A stretch of 12,324 bases of DNA, taken from NCBI GenBank assembly GCA_030635405.1, contig DAOVZA010000020.1, forward strand, positions 1 through 12,324, given 5' to 3'. The notes beneath the pieces are model-generated. The model searched no databases and had not been told where the DNA came from. It saw nothing but the letters and a program-made list of their open reading frames with translations. Within the stretch, counting starts at the first letter, position 1. Each line of letters opens with the position of its first letter. This document shows, one piece after another, positions 1-7,561 of the stretch. The DNA comes from Desulfocapsa sp. Its GTDB lineage: Bacteria; Desulfobacterota; Desulfobulbia; Desulfobulbales; Desulfocapsaceae. The position numbers and the translations under genes were made by a program.

Positions 1-573
1 GAGTCATCCGTTCAAGTAGAAAAATGGTTTATAGCTCCTTGGGCTCGAGCTTTGAAGGAAACAAAAAAGAATCCTAACACATTGCTTTATTCCGTAACAC
101 GAACGCCAGAGCGAGAGGATTTGTTTCATTGGATTGGCCCTGTGAGTGATCGAAATATATATTTGTATAAGCTGAAAAGCCGAACCGATATTGTTATTAA
201 TTCATGGGAGGATGTAAAGAAATATTCAGTTATCAGTCTAAGAGATGGTGCTTCAAAGGAAAACTTAGTGTCTCATGGTGTCATACCGCATGAGGCCGCA
301 ACGATAACAAGAAATGTGGAAATGCTAATCGGTGGGCGTATTGACCTGACTGATATACTAGATTACTCCCTTGTATTTCTCGCTAAAAAACAAGGTGTTC
401 CTTCATCTTCCTTTGAAAAGGCATGGCTAGCAGATGGCTCACTGAAATTCTATTTAGCACTTAATAAAAACACTCCTCCTGAAATTGTGAGTGCATTGAG
501 GAAATCTTTTAATAAGATGAATAAAAACGGAAAGTTGAAGGAAATTCAAGACAAATATTTAATAAATAACTAG
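1..573 (+). CDS. Solute-binding protein family 3, amino-acid type (3' part only)
   Basis: The reading frame is open from base 1 to the TAG at 571-573, so the 5' end (signal peptide and first lobe) lies outside the window. An in-frame TTG at 52 is an internal codon, not a credible start. The 190 visible residues fit the periplasmic binding protein family 3 (SBP_bac_3, PF00497): an N-terminal 'W.RAL' segment, then TRTPERE followed by a W-x-GPV stretch, the usual crossover between lobes. The end is a helical tail (ALRKSFNKMNKNGKLKEI) of the kind where these proteins finish with a 'G.l..I..KY' helix. The likely role is capture of an amino acid or similar small polar ligand in the periplasm for an ABC importer, or as a stand-alone sensor. 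No permease or ATPase gene follows on this side. Family is fairly certain; ligand is unknown. Confidence 0.82.
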   Translation, partial: ESSVQVEKWFIAPWARALKETKKNPNTLLYSVTRTPEREDLFHWIGPVSDRNIYLYKLKSRTDIVINSWEDVKKYSVISLRDGASKENLVSHGVIPHEAATITRNVEMLIGGRIDLTDILDYSLVFLAKKQGVPSSSFEKAWLADGSLKFYLALNKNTPPEIVSALRKSFNKMNKNGKLKEIQDKYLINN

Positions 574-680
574 TAATGTATCATTGCGTTGATAAAAGAT
601 GAACCCTAATTGGAAATTATAAAAACTGGTTTGGTGATTACCAAATTCTCTCGAAAAAAATATCTCAAGAGTTAAGACTG

Positions 681-836
681 CTATTCAATGATAAACAAAT
701 AGTACGGGGTTTCATTGAATAACAGTGTTTGAACTAAACCGCTCCGCAGAAACGAATCAGCAAAGCTCTCTTCTAAGGCACTGTCCTTACCACGTTCGAC
801 CATATCAATTACTTCATGTAAAAGATAAGTATGTTG
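681..836 (-). pseudogene. Short protein-like frame, possible gene remnant
   Basis: On the minus strand a frame is open from 836 (just after a TAG at 839-837) to a TAG at 683-681. An internal ATG at 803-801 would give 40 residues, beginning MVERGKDSALEESFADSF. The composition is protein-like (charged helix, then hydrophobic LVQTLLF and YYLFII), but there is no good Shine-Dalgarno sequence. A different frame just upstream (around 840-880) also reads like protein (IFGKRFNRQDK before a stop), which suggests a decayed gene with a frameshift. I do not recognise the family, so a chance open frame is equally possible. Confidence 0.2.
682..721. repeat. Inverted repeat, 10 bp arms
   Basis: TATTCAATGA at 682-691 is the exact reverse complement of TCATTGAATA at 712-721, with a 20-base spacer. 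A further AAC (694-696) can pair with GTT (709-711) across a two-base bulge. There is no T-run on either side, so it does not look like an intrinsic terminator. It overlaps the 3' end of the possible minus-strand remnant. Function is unknown; it may be an operator or a relic. Confidence 0.5.
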
Positions 837-978
837 CTATCAAATTACTTGTCTTGGCGGTTAAAACGCTTGCCAAATATTGAACTTATGGGTGAAATAT
901 CCTTTCGGGAGGAGGAGTGTAGGGACGAAGATTGAAAAAACCTTTTTTGTGTGATTGAAATGATTTTGTCTGGCTCCC

Positions 979-1007
979 TTGACTGCTGCCATAGCTGTTC
1001 CTATTGT
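979..1007 (+). promoter_or_regulatory. Predicted sigma-70 promoter of the dnaJ-like gene
   Basis: TTGACT at 979-984 matches the -35 consensus at five of six positions, and TATTGT at 1002-1007 matches the -10 at four of six, with an ideal 17-base spacer. The predicted start is near 1014, giving a leader of about 95 bases. I saw neither a CIRCE operator nor a sigma-32 style promoter, so the usual heat-shock signals are not visible here. Confidence 0.5.
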
Positions 1008-1022
1008 TCACTACAAATAAAT

Positions 1023-1108
1023 AGGATATTTTCTTGTATCGAGATCATTTTTTTGAAAATATCTTCCATCTGATAGCTTATGTTTAACATTATGTTTTGA
1101 GAAAATAT
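1023..1108 (+). promoter_or_regulatory. Inverted-repeat leader with possible RBS-masking alternative
   Basis: GATATTTTC at 1025-1033 is the perfect reverse complement of GAAAATATC at 1055-1063 (21-base loop; an extra A-T pair beyond a G-T wobble outside). The same upstream arm is also complementary over eight bases (ATATTTTC, 1026-1033) to GAAAATAT at 1101-1108, directly before the ATG at 1109 and overlapping the only Shine-Dalgarno-like bases (GAG, 1099-1101). The arm can therefore pair with the nearby copy or with the ribosome-binding region, but not both. The pairing is seen in the sequence; a regulatory role is inference. The AT-rich stems would be weak and temperature-sensitive. Confidence 0.35.
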
Positions 1109-2044
1109 ATGGAATATTACGAATTATTGGGACTGGCCAAAGGAGCATCTCCCCAGGAGATCAAAAAGGCTTATCGAAAAAAAGCTTTAAAGTATCATCC
1201 TGATAAAAACAAAGGGGATAAGGCTGCTGAGGAAAAATTCAAAGAAATAAGTGAAGCATATGCTGTACTTTCAGATGCGGAAAAGAAACAGCAATATGAT
1301 ACCTATGGCTCCACAGATTTTCATCAAAGGTATTCTCAGGAAGATATCTTCAGAAATTTCAATATGGATGATATTCTGAACCAGTTTGGATTTGGAGGAG
1401 GTGGCAGTCGTGGTACTACTTTCAGATCTACAATGGGTGGTGGAGGCGGAGGAGGCTTCGGTTCAATCTTTGGTCAACAGGCTAGTGGTGGCTGTGGTGG
1501 AGGAGGTTGTCAGCCACCAGCTAAAGGACAAGATGTAACCTATCAACTTTCCGTCACTCTGGAAGATGTTTTAAATGGAGCAGAAAAAAGTATTTCTCTA
1601 AGAAGCAATGGTGCAAATCAGGATGTTAATGTAAAGGTACCAAAGGGAATCGAAACTGGTAAGAAGCTTCGTCTCAAAGGAAAGGGTGGACAATCACCTA
1701 ACGGTGGAATGGCTGGAGATCTGTTTTTAAAGGTCGCGGTAGCAAGGCACAAAAGCTACGAAAGAGATGGCGATAATCTTATTTTTGAAAAAAATATTCC
1801 TTATAGTCAGGCCTGCCTTGGCGGTAAAGTTGATGTTACAACATTGGAAGGGAAGAAATTTAAAGTTAATGTTCCTGCCGGGATTCAGGGAGATGCCAAG
1901 TTAAGACTTAAGGGGCATGGATTACCAACTGGTTCGAATAGTGGTCGTGGGGACTTGTATGTAAAAATAAGAGTTGATATTCCCACTGAACTTAGTGATG
2001 AACAACAGGAACTGATTGATAAACTACAGGAAATTGGATTGTAG
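1109..2044 (+). CDS. cbpA: Class B DnaJ-type co-chaperone (CbpA-like)
   Basis: A J-domain protein that stimulates the ATPase of a cytoplasmic Hsp70 (DnaK) and delivers unfolded clients. The J domain is residues 1-66 with the essential HPD triad at 30-32. A Gly/Phe-rich linker runs from about 92 to 137. The two C-terminal substrate-binding beta-domains follow (about 142-215 and 217-292; RDGDNL and GRGDLYV are typical). The four CxxCxGxG zinc repeats of DnaJ are absent, so this is class B, 311 residues, close to E. coli CbpA (about 306). The linker carries an odd C129-x4-C134 pair inside poly-glycine. I chose ATG 1109 over the upstream in-frame TTG 1097 because the protein then begins MEYYELLG, the family's normal start. 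It stands alone, with no dnaK or grpE nearby, and ends at a strong terminator. The symbol is a family-level choice. Confidence 0.93.
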   Translation: MEYYELLGLAKGASPQEIKKAYRKKALKYHPDKNKGDKAAEEKFKEISEAYAVLSDAEKKQQYDTYGSTDFHQRYSQEDIFRNFNMDDILNQFGFGGGGSRGTTFRSTMGGGGGGGFGSIFGQQASGGCGGGGCQPPAKGQDVTYQLSVTLEDVLNGAEKSISLRSNGANQDVNVKVPKGIETGKKLRLKGKGGQSPNGGMAGDLFLKVAVARHKSYERDGDNLIFEKNIPYSQACLGGKVDVTTLEGKKFKVNVPAGIQGDAKLRLKGHGLPTGSNSGRGDLYVKIRVDIPTELSDEQQELIDKLQEIGL

Positions 2045-2066
2045 TATTCGATACAAAACAATAAAT

Positions 2067-2110
2067 AAAAAAGGGGCTCATGATTTTCATATATCATGAG
2101 CCCCTTTTTT
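2067..2110. terminator. Bidirectional intrinsic terminator
   Basis: A perfect 12-bp stem, 2073-2084 (GGGGCTCATGAT) with 2093-2104, has an 8-base loop. It is flanked by six A (2067-2072) on the left and seven T (2105-2111) on the right. It therefore works as a Rho-independent terminator in both directions. It lies between the convergent dnaJ-like gene (ends 2044) and leuD (ends 2124) and serves both transcripts. Confidence 0.95.
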
Positions 2111-2123
2111 TGTTCAGAATGAT

Positions 2124-2660
2124 CTAGTAATTAGCCTCAGCAAAGGCAAGCCAACCTCCGGCACTTACGAGATTCTTGTCATAAGCATTTAATGAGAAAG
2201 AACAGGTTAATGGATCCTGAGCAGAATCATCAGAAGTCAGTGTTATTTTCTCCTCATCCATATCAACAGCAGTATTGATATTCCCTGACATTGCAAAAAC
2301 GGCTTCAATATCTTTTTCGGAAAGCTCCATGGCAAGGATTCCGCAATTAAACATATTCTGCCTGAATATTCTGGCAAAGCTCGATGCGATTACAACATTA
2401 ATGTCATTTACCTCAAAAGCCCATACAGCATGCTCTCGTGATGATCCGCAACCAAAATTCGCTTTGGTGATTACAACTTTTGCATTTTCCATCTCTTCTG
2501 AATGAGAATCAAAAGCTTGGCCATCAAGCAATAAATCTTCAAGTAAATGGGGTTTGAGTGCAATTTTTGTAATTTCAGTGAGATATTTAGCTGGGATAAT
2601 CTCATCGGTGTTTATATCATTTCTGTCCAGCAGTACTGCAGGACCTCCAAATGTTTTCAT
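2124..2660 (-). CDS. leuD: 3-isopropylmalate dehydratase small subunit
   Basis: Small (swivel-domain) subunit of isopropylmalate isomerase, which with LeuC interconverts 2- and 3-isopropylmalate in leucine biosynthesis. The 178-residue length fits the short LeuD type. Visible signatures are DINTDEIIPAKYL (about 15-27) and NFGCGSSREHAVWA (about 68-81), the conserved substrate-binding loop of aconitase-family small subunits. The substrate-discriminating loop after the conserved YL reads TE (YLTE, 26-29). The start ATG at 2660 has GAGGT a suitable distance upstream and lies 15 bases after the leuC stop, so the two are cotranscribed. Homoaconitase or dimethylmalate dehydratase small subunits are related alternatives, but the leucine assignment is the default for this pair. 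No leuA or leuB is in the window. Confidence 0.93.
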   Translation of the reverse strand: MKTFGGPAVLLDRNDINTDEIIPAKYLTEITKIALKPHLLEDLLLDGQAFDSHSEEMENAKVVITKANFGCGSSREHAVWAFEVNDINVVIASSFARIFRQNMFNCGILAMELSEKDIEAVFAMSGNINTAVDMDEEKITLTSDDSAQDPLTCSFSLNAYDKNLVSAGGWLAFAEANY

Positions 2661-2675
2661 ATCTAGTTACCTCTA

Positions 2676-3962
2676 TTATGCAAGAAATTGTCTGGGATCA
2701 CTGATTGTTCCGTTGATGGCAGTAGCAGCGGCTGATGCTGGGCTCATGAGGTGGACCATGCCGCCTTTTCCCATCCTGCCATTAAAATTACGATTGGTGG
2801 TGGCAGCACAGACTTCATCGTTTGCCAGAACTCCTGCACTCATTCCTAAACAGGCACCGCATGTAGGGTTCATAACACAGAAGCCAGCATCCATGAAAAT
2901 TTTAATGATACCTTCCTCAAGAGCCTGTGAATAAATGGTAGGTGTAGCAGGAGTGACAATTCCTCTGACACCTTCAGCCAGTTTTTTCCCCTTGAGAATT
3001 TCTGCAGATTGTCGTAAATCCTCGATACGACCATTGGTGCAGGATCCTATGTAAACCTGATCAACTGGAGTTCCTTCCATTTCTTTAATATCTTTAACAT
3101 TGTCAGGTTTATATCCAAAGGTTGTCTGGGGGACAATTTCAGAAACATCAAGACTAATAATTTCAGCATATTCAGCATCTGGATCAGAATGCCATTTTGT
3201 GAATTCTGAGACAGCCTCATCAATGGTTGTGTAGTCATCTTTGATGAAAGGCCAGAGGTACTCAGCTGTAACACGATCGGGGTAACAGAGTCCGCTGGTT
3301 GCGCCAGCTTCAACAGCCATATTGCAAAGAGTCATTCGTGATGACATATTCATGCTATCAACAAGAGGGCCTGTGAATTCAATTATCCTGTCCGTTGCGC
3401 CATTCATTGTGATTTTTTTAATGATTGTCAGAATTACATCTTTGGCAACGACGCCTTTTTGCAGTTTACCGGATATTTCAATCTTCATGGAAACAGGAGC
3501 GCGAAATGTACACACACCTTTCAATATTCCAACTTCAAGGTCAGTTGTTCCAACTCCAGCTGCAAATGCTCCAAAGGCACCGTGAGTACAGGTATGAGAG
3601 TCACCCATGATCACAGTATAACCAGGGCGGATAAAACCTTTCTCAGGAAAGAGTGCATGGCAGACGCCATTATCACCAATATCAAAAAAATCTTTTATAT
3701 TTTGACGTTTTGCCCATTCACGCATGATCTTACCCTGCATTGCAGTTTTTGAATCTTTTGCAGGTGTAACATGGTCAATAACAGCCTTAATTTTGTCAGG
3801 ATCAAAAACTCTGTCCATCCCTTTTTCCATTAAATCCATAATGGCGATTGGGGTGGTAATTTCGTGACAGAGTACTGCATCCAGGTCAAGCACCATGTTT
3901 TCAGGTGTTGGGGTGTCCCTTAAATGAGCATCAAATATTTTTTGGGTAATTGTTTTTCCCAT
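2676..3962 (-). CDS. leuC: 3-isopropylmalate dehydratase large subunit
   Basis: Catalytic, iron-sulfur subunit of isopropylmalate isomerase, partner of the adjacent LeuD. With the start at 3962 the protein has 428 residues, the length of the shorter (type 2) LeuC family rather than the roughly 470-residue E. coli form. The three [4Fe-4S] ligands are visible: C308 in GSCTNGR, and C368 and C371 in NPTCGACLG. GDSHTCTHGAFGA (120-132) and the late NRNFNGRMG (390-398) are further family signatures. An in-frame ATG six bases upstream (3968) is less likely because AGGAG (3974-3970) is only one base from it but seven from 3962. The gene is divergent from the yejA-like gene and cotranscribed with leuD. 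I saw no leader peptide rich in Leu codons and no T-box. Confidence 0.94.
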   Translation of the reverse strand: MGKTITQKIFDAHLRDTPTPENMVLDLDAVLCHEITTPIAIMDLMEKGMDRVFDPDKIKAVIDHVTPAKDSKTAMQGKIMREWAKRQNIKDFFDIGDNGVCHALFPEKGFIRPGYTVIMGDSHTCTHGAFGAFAAGVGTTDLEVGILKGVCTFRAPVSMKIEISGKLQKGVVAKDVILTIIKKITMNGATDRIIEFTGPLVDSMNMSSRMTLCNMAVEAGATSGLCYPDRVTAEYLWPFIKDDYTTIDEAVSEFTKWHSDPDAEYAEIISLDVSEIVPQTTFGYKPDNVKDIKEMEGTPVDQVYIGSCTNGRIEDLRQSAEILKGKKLAEGVRGIVTPATPTIYSQALEEGIIKIFMDAGFCVMNPTCGACLGMSAGVLANDEVCAATTNRNFNGRMGKGGMVHLMSPASAAATAINGTISDPRQFLA

Positions 3963-3969
3963 GAACATA

Positions 3970-3974
3970 CTCCT
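3970..3974 (-). promoter_or_regulatory. Ribosome binding site that sets the leuC start
   Basis: AGGAG on the minus strand, seven bases before the ATG at 3962 but only one base before the alternative ATG at 3968. This favours the shorter protein. Confidence 0.7.
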
Positions 3975-4135
3975 GTTTGAAGATTGAAGAATTTTACTGC
4001 CTTTTGCTGCTAATCTGCATATGATTTACTTGGAAAGCCTGACATATTACCTCAAAAATGATACTGTTGCCAGTAATAATCAATTAGAACACGCGCCCTG
4101 GCACCATATTAGTCGTATAAGAATTTATTGTTACC

Positions 4136-4139
4136 GGAG
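4136..4139 (+). promoter_or_regulatory. Ribosome binding site that sets the yejA-like start
   Basis: GGAG lies eight bases before ATG 4148 and only two before the in-frame ATG 4142, so 4148 is the better start. Confidence 0.6.
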
Positions 4140-4147
4140 AAATGCTC

Positions 4148-5962
4148 ATGCCCAAGCTCTTTTCATTTGTACTACTTTTTTTTCTCTTACTTTATAGCTG
4201 CACAGTTTCCCTTGCAGCCCATGGTATTTCCATTGACGGTAAGCTTAAATACGGCCCTGATTTTAAGAATTTTGAATATGTCTCCGATGATGCCTTAAAA
4301 GGCGGAAAGCTTCTCCTGCACGACAATGGAAGCTTTGACAAAATGAATCCTTTCACATTGAAGGGGACAGCTCCTTTTGGGCTTGAAATGTTTGTTTTTG
4401 AGCCGTTGGCTGTAGGGTCACTTGATGAACCTTTTGCTGAGTATGGGTTGATTGCAAAGGATATCGAACTCGCCCCGGATCGTCTTTCCATGATCTTTAC
4501 CATTGATGAAAATGCCAGGTTTTCAGATGGCAGCAGTGTCAGTCCTGATGATGTGAAATTTTCACTGGATACCTTTAAAAGTGATAAAGTTCATCCGTTC
4601 TATCCCTATTATTATCAAGACATTAAAGAGGCTGTGATCCTCGATTCCCACAGAATTAAGTTTGTTTTCAATCGTGTTAACCGCGAACTTCATATGATAA
4701 CAGCACAAATTCCTGTGCTGTCCAAAGCATTTTACACAAAACATCCATTTGGTTCTGAAGCTGCCATGGATGTCCCCATTGGCTCTGGTCCCTATGTTGT
4801 CGAGAAGATTAATCATGGGAAATCTATTAGCTACAAAAAAAACCCTGATTACTGGGCAAAGAATCATCCTGTACGTAAAGGAATGTACAACTTTGATTCC
4901 ATAGTTGTGAATAATTATAAAGATCAGATAGTCGCCGTTGAAGCATTTAAGGCTGGGGAATTTGATTTTATGATGGTGAATATTGCCAAGCAATGGGCAA
5001 GAGATATGGTCGGAAAACATTTTGATGATGGAACCTTGATTAAAAGACGGTTTCCTCATCAGAATAATGCAGGAATGCAGGGTTTTTTAATGAACATGCG
5101 TAAACCCATATTTAAGGATTTAAAAGTTCGTAAAGCTCTCGGGCTTGCCTTTGACTTTCAGTGGACCAATAAGTCACTTTTTTACAATCAATACAGTCGT
5201 AGTAATTCTTATTTTAGTAATTCTTATCTTGCCGCGACCGGATTACCAACTGGTCTCGAGTTGTCATATCTTACTGAGTTTAAGGATAAACTTCCTCAAG
5301 AAATTTTCACAACCCCTTTGCTTGCTCCCGATTCAAATTCTAAGGGTGGCGTGCGTGGTAACCTGCGAAAGGCCAAAAAACTTCTTCAGGAAGCTGGTTG
5401 GACAATAAAAAACGGTACTCTGCAAAATGAGCAGGGGAGTTCCTTTAAATTTGAGATTTTACTTGTTTCACCCTCCTTTGAACGAGTAATGGCACCCTAT
5501 GTCAATAATCTTAAAAAACTCGGTATGCAGGTTGATTACAGAACGATTGATCCTGCGTTGTATACTGATCGTGTCCAGAAGTTTGACTTTGATATGATTG
5601 TTCAGGTATACGGGCAATCTCTATCTCCAGGGAACGAACAGAAAAACTTCTGGCATTCTGAATCGGCTGATCATCCAGGATCCAAGAATTATGCGGGGAT
5701 CAAAAATCCAGTGGTTGATGTCATGGTGGATAAAATAATCTACGCAAAAACACAGGATGAACTGACCGCTGCATGCAAGGCCTTGGATCGGATACTATGG
5801 TATGGATACTATCTTGTCCCAAACTGGTATCTCAATGTCCACAGATTGGTGTATCATGATAAATTTAATAGTCCTGATGTGCTGCCATTATACTACAATC
5901 ATTTTCAACTTCTTATGACTTGGTGGGATAAACCATCTAAGAATACGTTAACAGGAAATTAA
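4148..5962 (+). CDS. yejA: YejA-like periplasmic oligopeptide-binding protein (SBP family 5)
   Basis: Extracellular solute-binding protein family 5 (PF00496) of the YejA branch, whose members bind peptides (microcin C and oligopeptides in E. coli) for the YejBEF importer. A 604-residue precursor: a hydrophobic signal segment (about 4-23), then AHGISIDGKLKY, the characteristic first motif of mature YejA proteins. Further family landmarks are NPFTLKGTAPFGLE (67-80), RFSDGSSVSPDDVKFSL (124-140), GSGPYVVEK (212-220), KNPDYWAKNHPV (231-242) and NSYLAATGLP (358-367). Cleavage is probably near SLAA-H (21-25). A cysteine at 18 (LYSC) gives a poor lipobox, so a lipoprotein is possible but less likely. 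No yejB, yejE or yejF follows; the next gene, 12 bases on, is a histidine kinase. It may feed a remote permease or act in sensing. The symbol is at family level. Confidence 0.88.
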   Translation: MPKLFSFVLLFFLLLYSCTVSLAAHGISIDGKLKYGPDFKNFEYVSDDALKGGKLLLHDNGSFDKMNPFTLKGTAPFGLEMFVFEPLAVGSLDEPFAEYGLIAKDIELAPDRLSMIFTIDENARFSDGSSVSPDDVKFSLDTFKSDKVHPFYPYYYQDIKEAVILDSHRIKFVFNRVNRELHMITAQIPVLSKAFYTKHPFGSEAAMDVPIGSGPYVVEKINHGKSISYKKNPDYWAKNHPVRKGMYNFDSIVVNNYKDQIVAVEAFKAGEFDFMMVNIAKQWARDMVGKHFDDGTLIKRRFPHQNNAGMQGFLMNMRKPIFKDLKVRKALGLAFDFQWTNKSLFYNQYSRSNSYFSNSYLAATGLPTGLELSYLTEFKDKLPQEIFTTPLLAPDSNSKGGVRGNLRKAKKLLQEAGWTIKNGTLQNEQGSSFKFEILLVSPSFERVMAPYVNNLKKLGMQVDYRTIDPALYTDRVQKFDFDMIVQVYGQSLSPGNEQKNFWHSESADHPGSKNYAGIKNPVVDVMVDKIIYAKTQDELTAACKALDRILWYGYYLVPNWYLNVHRLVYHDKFNSPDVLPLYYNHFQLLMTWWDKPSKNTLTGN

Positions 5963-5974
5963 GGTGTATACCTC

Positions 5975-7561
5975 ATGAATCCCTTTAAGATATTATTTGT
6001 AGATGATGAAGAAATTAACCTGCTTAATTTCAGGATGATTTTCCAGGACAACTACGAGATTATCACGGCTAGTTCCGGTGAAGAAGGTTTACGTTGTTTT
6101 AAGGAAAATGAGGATATCGGCATGGTTATTTCTGATCAGCGCATGCCAGGTATTAACGGCACTGAGATGCTCAGTAATATATATGATATCGATCCTGATC
6201 CTATCCGGGTTCTTCTCACTGCACATACGAAAGTTGATTATGTCCTTGATGCCATCAATCTTGGAAGGATTTATCAATACATCTTAAAACCATGGGACAC
6301 CAATGAGTTAAGGCAAACCATCGAGAGAGCAAAGGCTCTCTATTTGTTAAAGAAAGAAAACATTTCATTAACAGATGAATTAGCCCAAAAAAACAGGAAT
6401 CTTAGACAGTCCAATGAGAAGTTAGTTGAGTTAAATAGCGCACTTGAGAGGGATGTCAGAAGAAGGGAAATACTAGAGAAATCACTTCGGGAAAGTGAAG
6501 AGCGATTCAGGAAATTTACCCTGGCAAGTCAGGATATTATAATAATTTTTACAATTTCAGGAAAAGGTATTTATGCAAATCCAGCTTTAAAAACCCTACT
6601 TGATTATGAAGAGGAAGATTTTAAAGAAAAATTTCTAGGCAAAGCAATACATCCTGCTGATCGTAAGGAAGTTAATAGAGAGATTTCAACGCTACTTGAT
6701 ACCAATCAAACATCACATCCACGAGAAGTTAGAATAAGAAAAAAAAATCAGGGTTATCTCTATATGGAGATGAATTTTTTCTGTATTGATTTGTCGGATG
6801 GTGAGCGCGTAGTAGGCTCAATGATCCGTAACATAACCCAGCGCAAAATAGCCGACGAAAAACTTCGTTTATCAAAAATACGACTTGGTGATCTCTCTGC
6901 CATGTTGATTACTGCGCAAGACGATGAACGACGTCGATTAGCAATGGAATTACACGATGAATTTGGACAATCTCTGGCAGCACTCAAATTGCAGATACGT
7001 AGCATGGAAAACAACCTGCATCGAGATAATACATGTGATAAAGATAAAATTATAGAAGGGCTCAATGAGTTAAGGCATTTTGTAAATATGCAAATTGAAA
7101 ATGTAAGAAGTTTGTCCCGTGAACTGTGGCCCATAATGGTTGATCAACTAGGCGTTGATGCAGCTTTTGAAAGCCTTATCAGTGGCTTTTTGGAGCATGC
7201 CGATGTGAAAGTCGATCTTAACATGGAACAAATCGGGCTATTTTTTAAAGTTGAAGAACAGAGACATCTCTATCGCCTTCTCCAGGAATCCCTTAATAAT
7301 GTCATCAAACATTCAGACGCGAGTAATGTGCAGATTTATGCAAGAGTGGAAAATGATGGAATAGTACTTGCCGTTCATGACAATGGCTGTGGCTTTGATG
7401 TTGATGAGATATCCAAATCCACAGGAAAGGCCAGGGGCATAGGATTACAGGCCATGGCTGAAAGAATGAAAATTCTTTGTGGTAAATTTGAGGTTAATTC
7501 CAGACCTGAGATGGGTACCTCAATTATATTTACCTTCAATAAAGATCGTAAATTCATATGA
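5975..7561 (+). CDS. Response-regulator/PAS/HisKA_3 sensor histidine kinase, cytoplasmic
   Basis: A 528-residue signalling protein without membrane segments. Order of parts: receiver domain (1-120) with acidic pair D10/D11, phospho-acceptor D54, T82 and K105 (in KPWD); a charged coiled coil (about 120-180); a PAS domain (about 172-292, ending in the MIRNITQRK tail); a HisKA_3 dimerisation domain with ELHDEFGQSL and phospho-acceptor H327; and an HATPase_c domain with N-box QESLNN (437-442), DNGCGF (469-474) and GIGLQAM (488-494). HisKA_3 kinases belong to the NarX/DegS/UhpB class and normally phosphorylate NarL-type DNA-binding regulators; none is encoded here. The receiver at the N-terminus suggests it takes its signal from another kinase or adjusts its own activity. 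The start has AAGGTG eight bases upstream. It sits 12 bases after the yejA-like gene and overlaps tsaE by ATGA. Confidence 0.92.
   Translation: MNPFKILFVDDEEINLLNFRMIFQDNYEIITASSGEEGLRCFKENEDIGMVISDQRMPGINGTEMLSNIYDIDPDPIRVLLTAHTKVDYVLDAINLGRIYQYILKPWDTNELRQTIERAKALYLLKKENISLTDELAQKNRNLRQSNEKLVELNSALERDVRRREILEKSLRESEERFRKFTLASQDIIIIFTISGKGIYANPALKTLLDYEEEDFKEKFLGKAIHPADRKEVNREISTLLDTNQTSHPREVRIRKKNQGYLYMEMNFFCIDLSDGERVVGSMIRNITQRKIADEKLRLSKIRLGDLSAMLITAQDDERRRLAMELHDEFGQSLAALKLQIRSMENNLHRDNTCDKDKIIEGLNELRHFVNMQIENVRSLSRELWPIMVDQLGVDAAFESLISGFLEHADVKVDLNMEQIGLFFKVEEQRHLYRLLQESLNNVIKHSDASNVQIYARVENDGIVLAVHDNGCGFDVDEISKSTGKARGIGLQAMAERMKILCGKFEVNSRPEMGTSIIFTFNKDRKFI

Larger units (their letters stand above)
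574..1108. other. Long AT-rich intergenic region
   Basis: About 535 bases without a confident gene. A weak hairpin (630-635 TTTGGT with 640-645 ACCAAA, 4-nt loop) follows the binding-protein gene but lacks a clear T-run, so it is at best a poor terminator. A second weak stem pairs TTGGC (854-858) with GCCAA (872-876). Between about 680 and 840 the minus strand has a short protein-like open frame, listed separately. The right third holds a good promoter and a leader with inverted repeats for the dnaJ-like gene, also listed separately. I see no transposase, attachment site or tRNA. Confidence 0.6.

Noticed and set aside
888..935. Tiny plus-strand frame from ATG 888 to TGA 935
   Set aside because: Only 15 residues, no RBS and no conservation evidence.
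4039..4067. Sigma-70-like CTGACA-17-TACTGT upstream of the yejA-like gene
   Set aside because: The -10 matches only three of six positions; in AT-rich DNA this is too weak to list as a feature.
4098..4114. Sigma-54-like promoter in front of the yejA-like gene
   Set aside because: TGGCAC (4099-4104) is a perfect -24 box, but at the -12 position the invariant GC reads GT and the rest is poor.
3963..4147. Leucine attenuator, T-box or leader peptide before leuC
   Set aside because: No run of Leu codons, no T-box core and no terminator hairpin in the short divergent gap.
4562..5059. 165-residue open frame on the minus strand
   Set aside because: It lies entirely inside the well-supported yejA-like gene on the other strand and has no family signature.
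5201..5230. 15-base tandem near-repeat inside the yejA-like gene (SNSYF then SNSYL)
   Set aside because: YejA family members have a similar SYF-x-NS-x-LAA segment of the same length, so there is no insertion; the DNA similarity looks coincidental.
6760..7134. 124-residue open frame on the minus strand
   Set aside because: Shadow of the kinase gene; Ser/Arg-rich with no recognisable domain.
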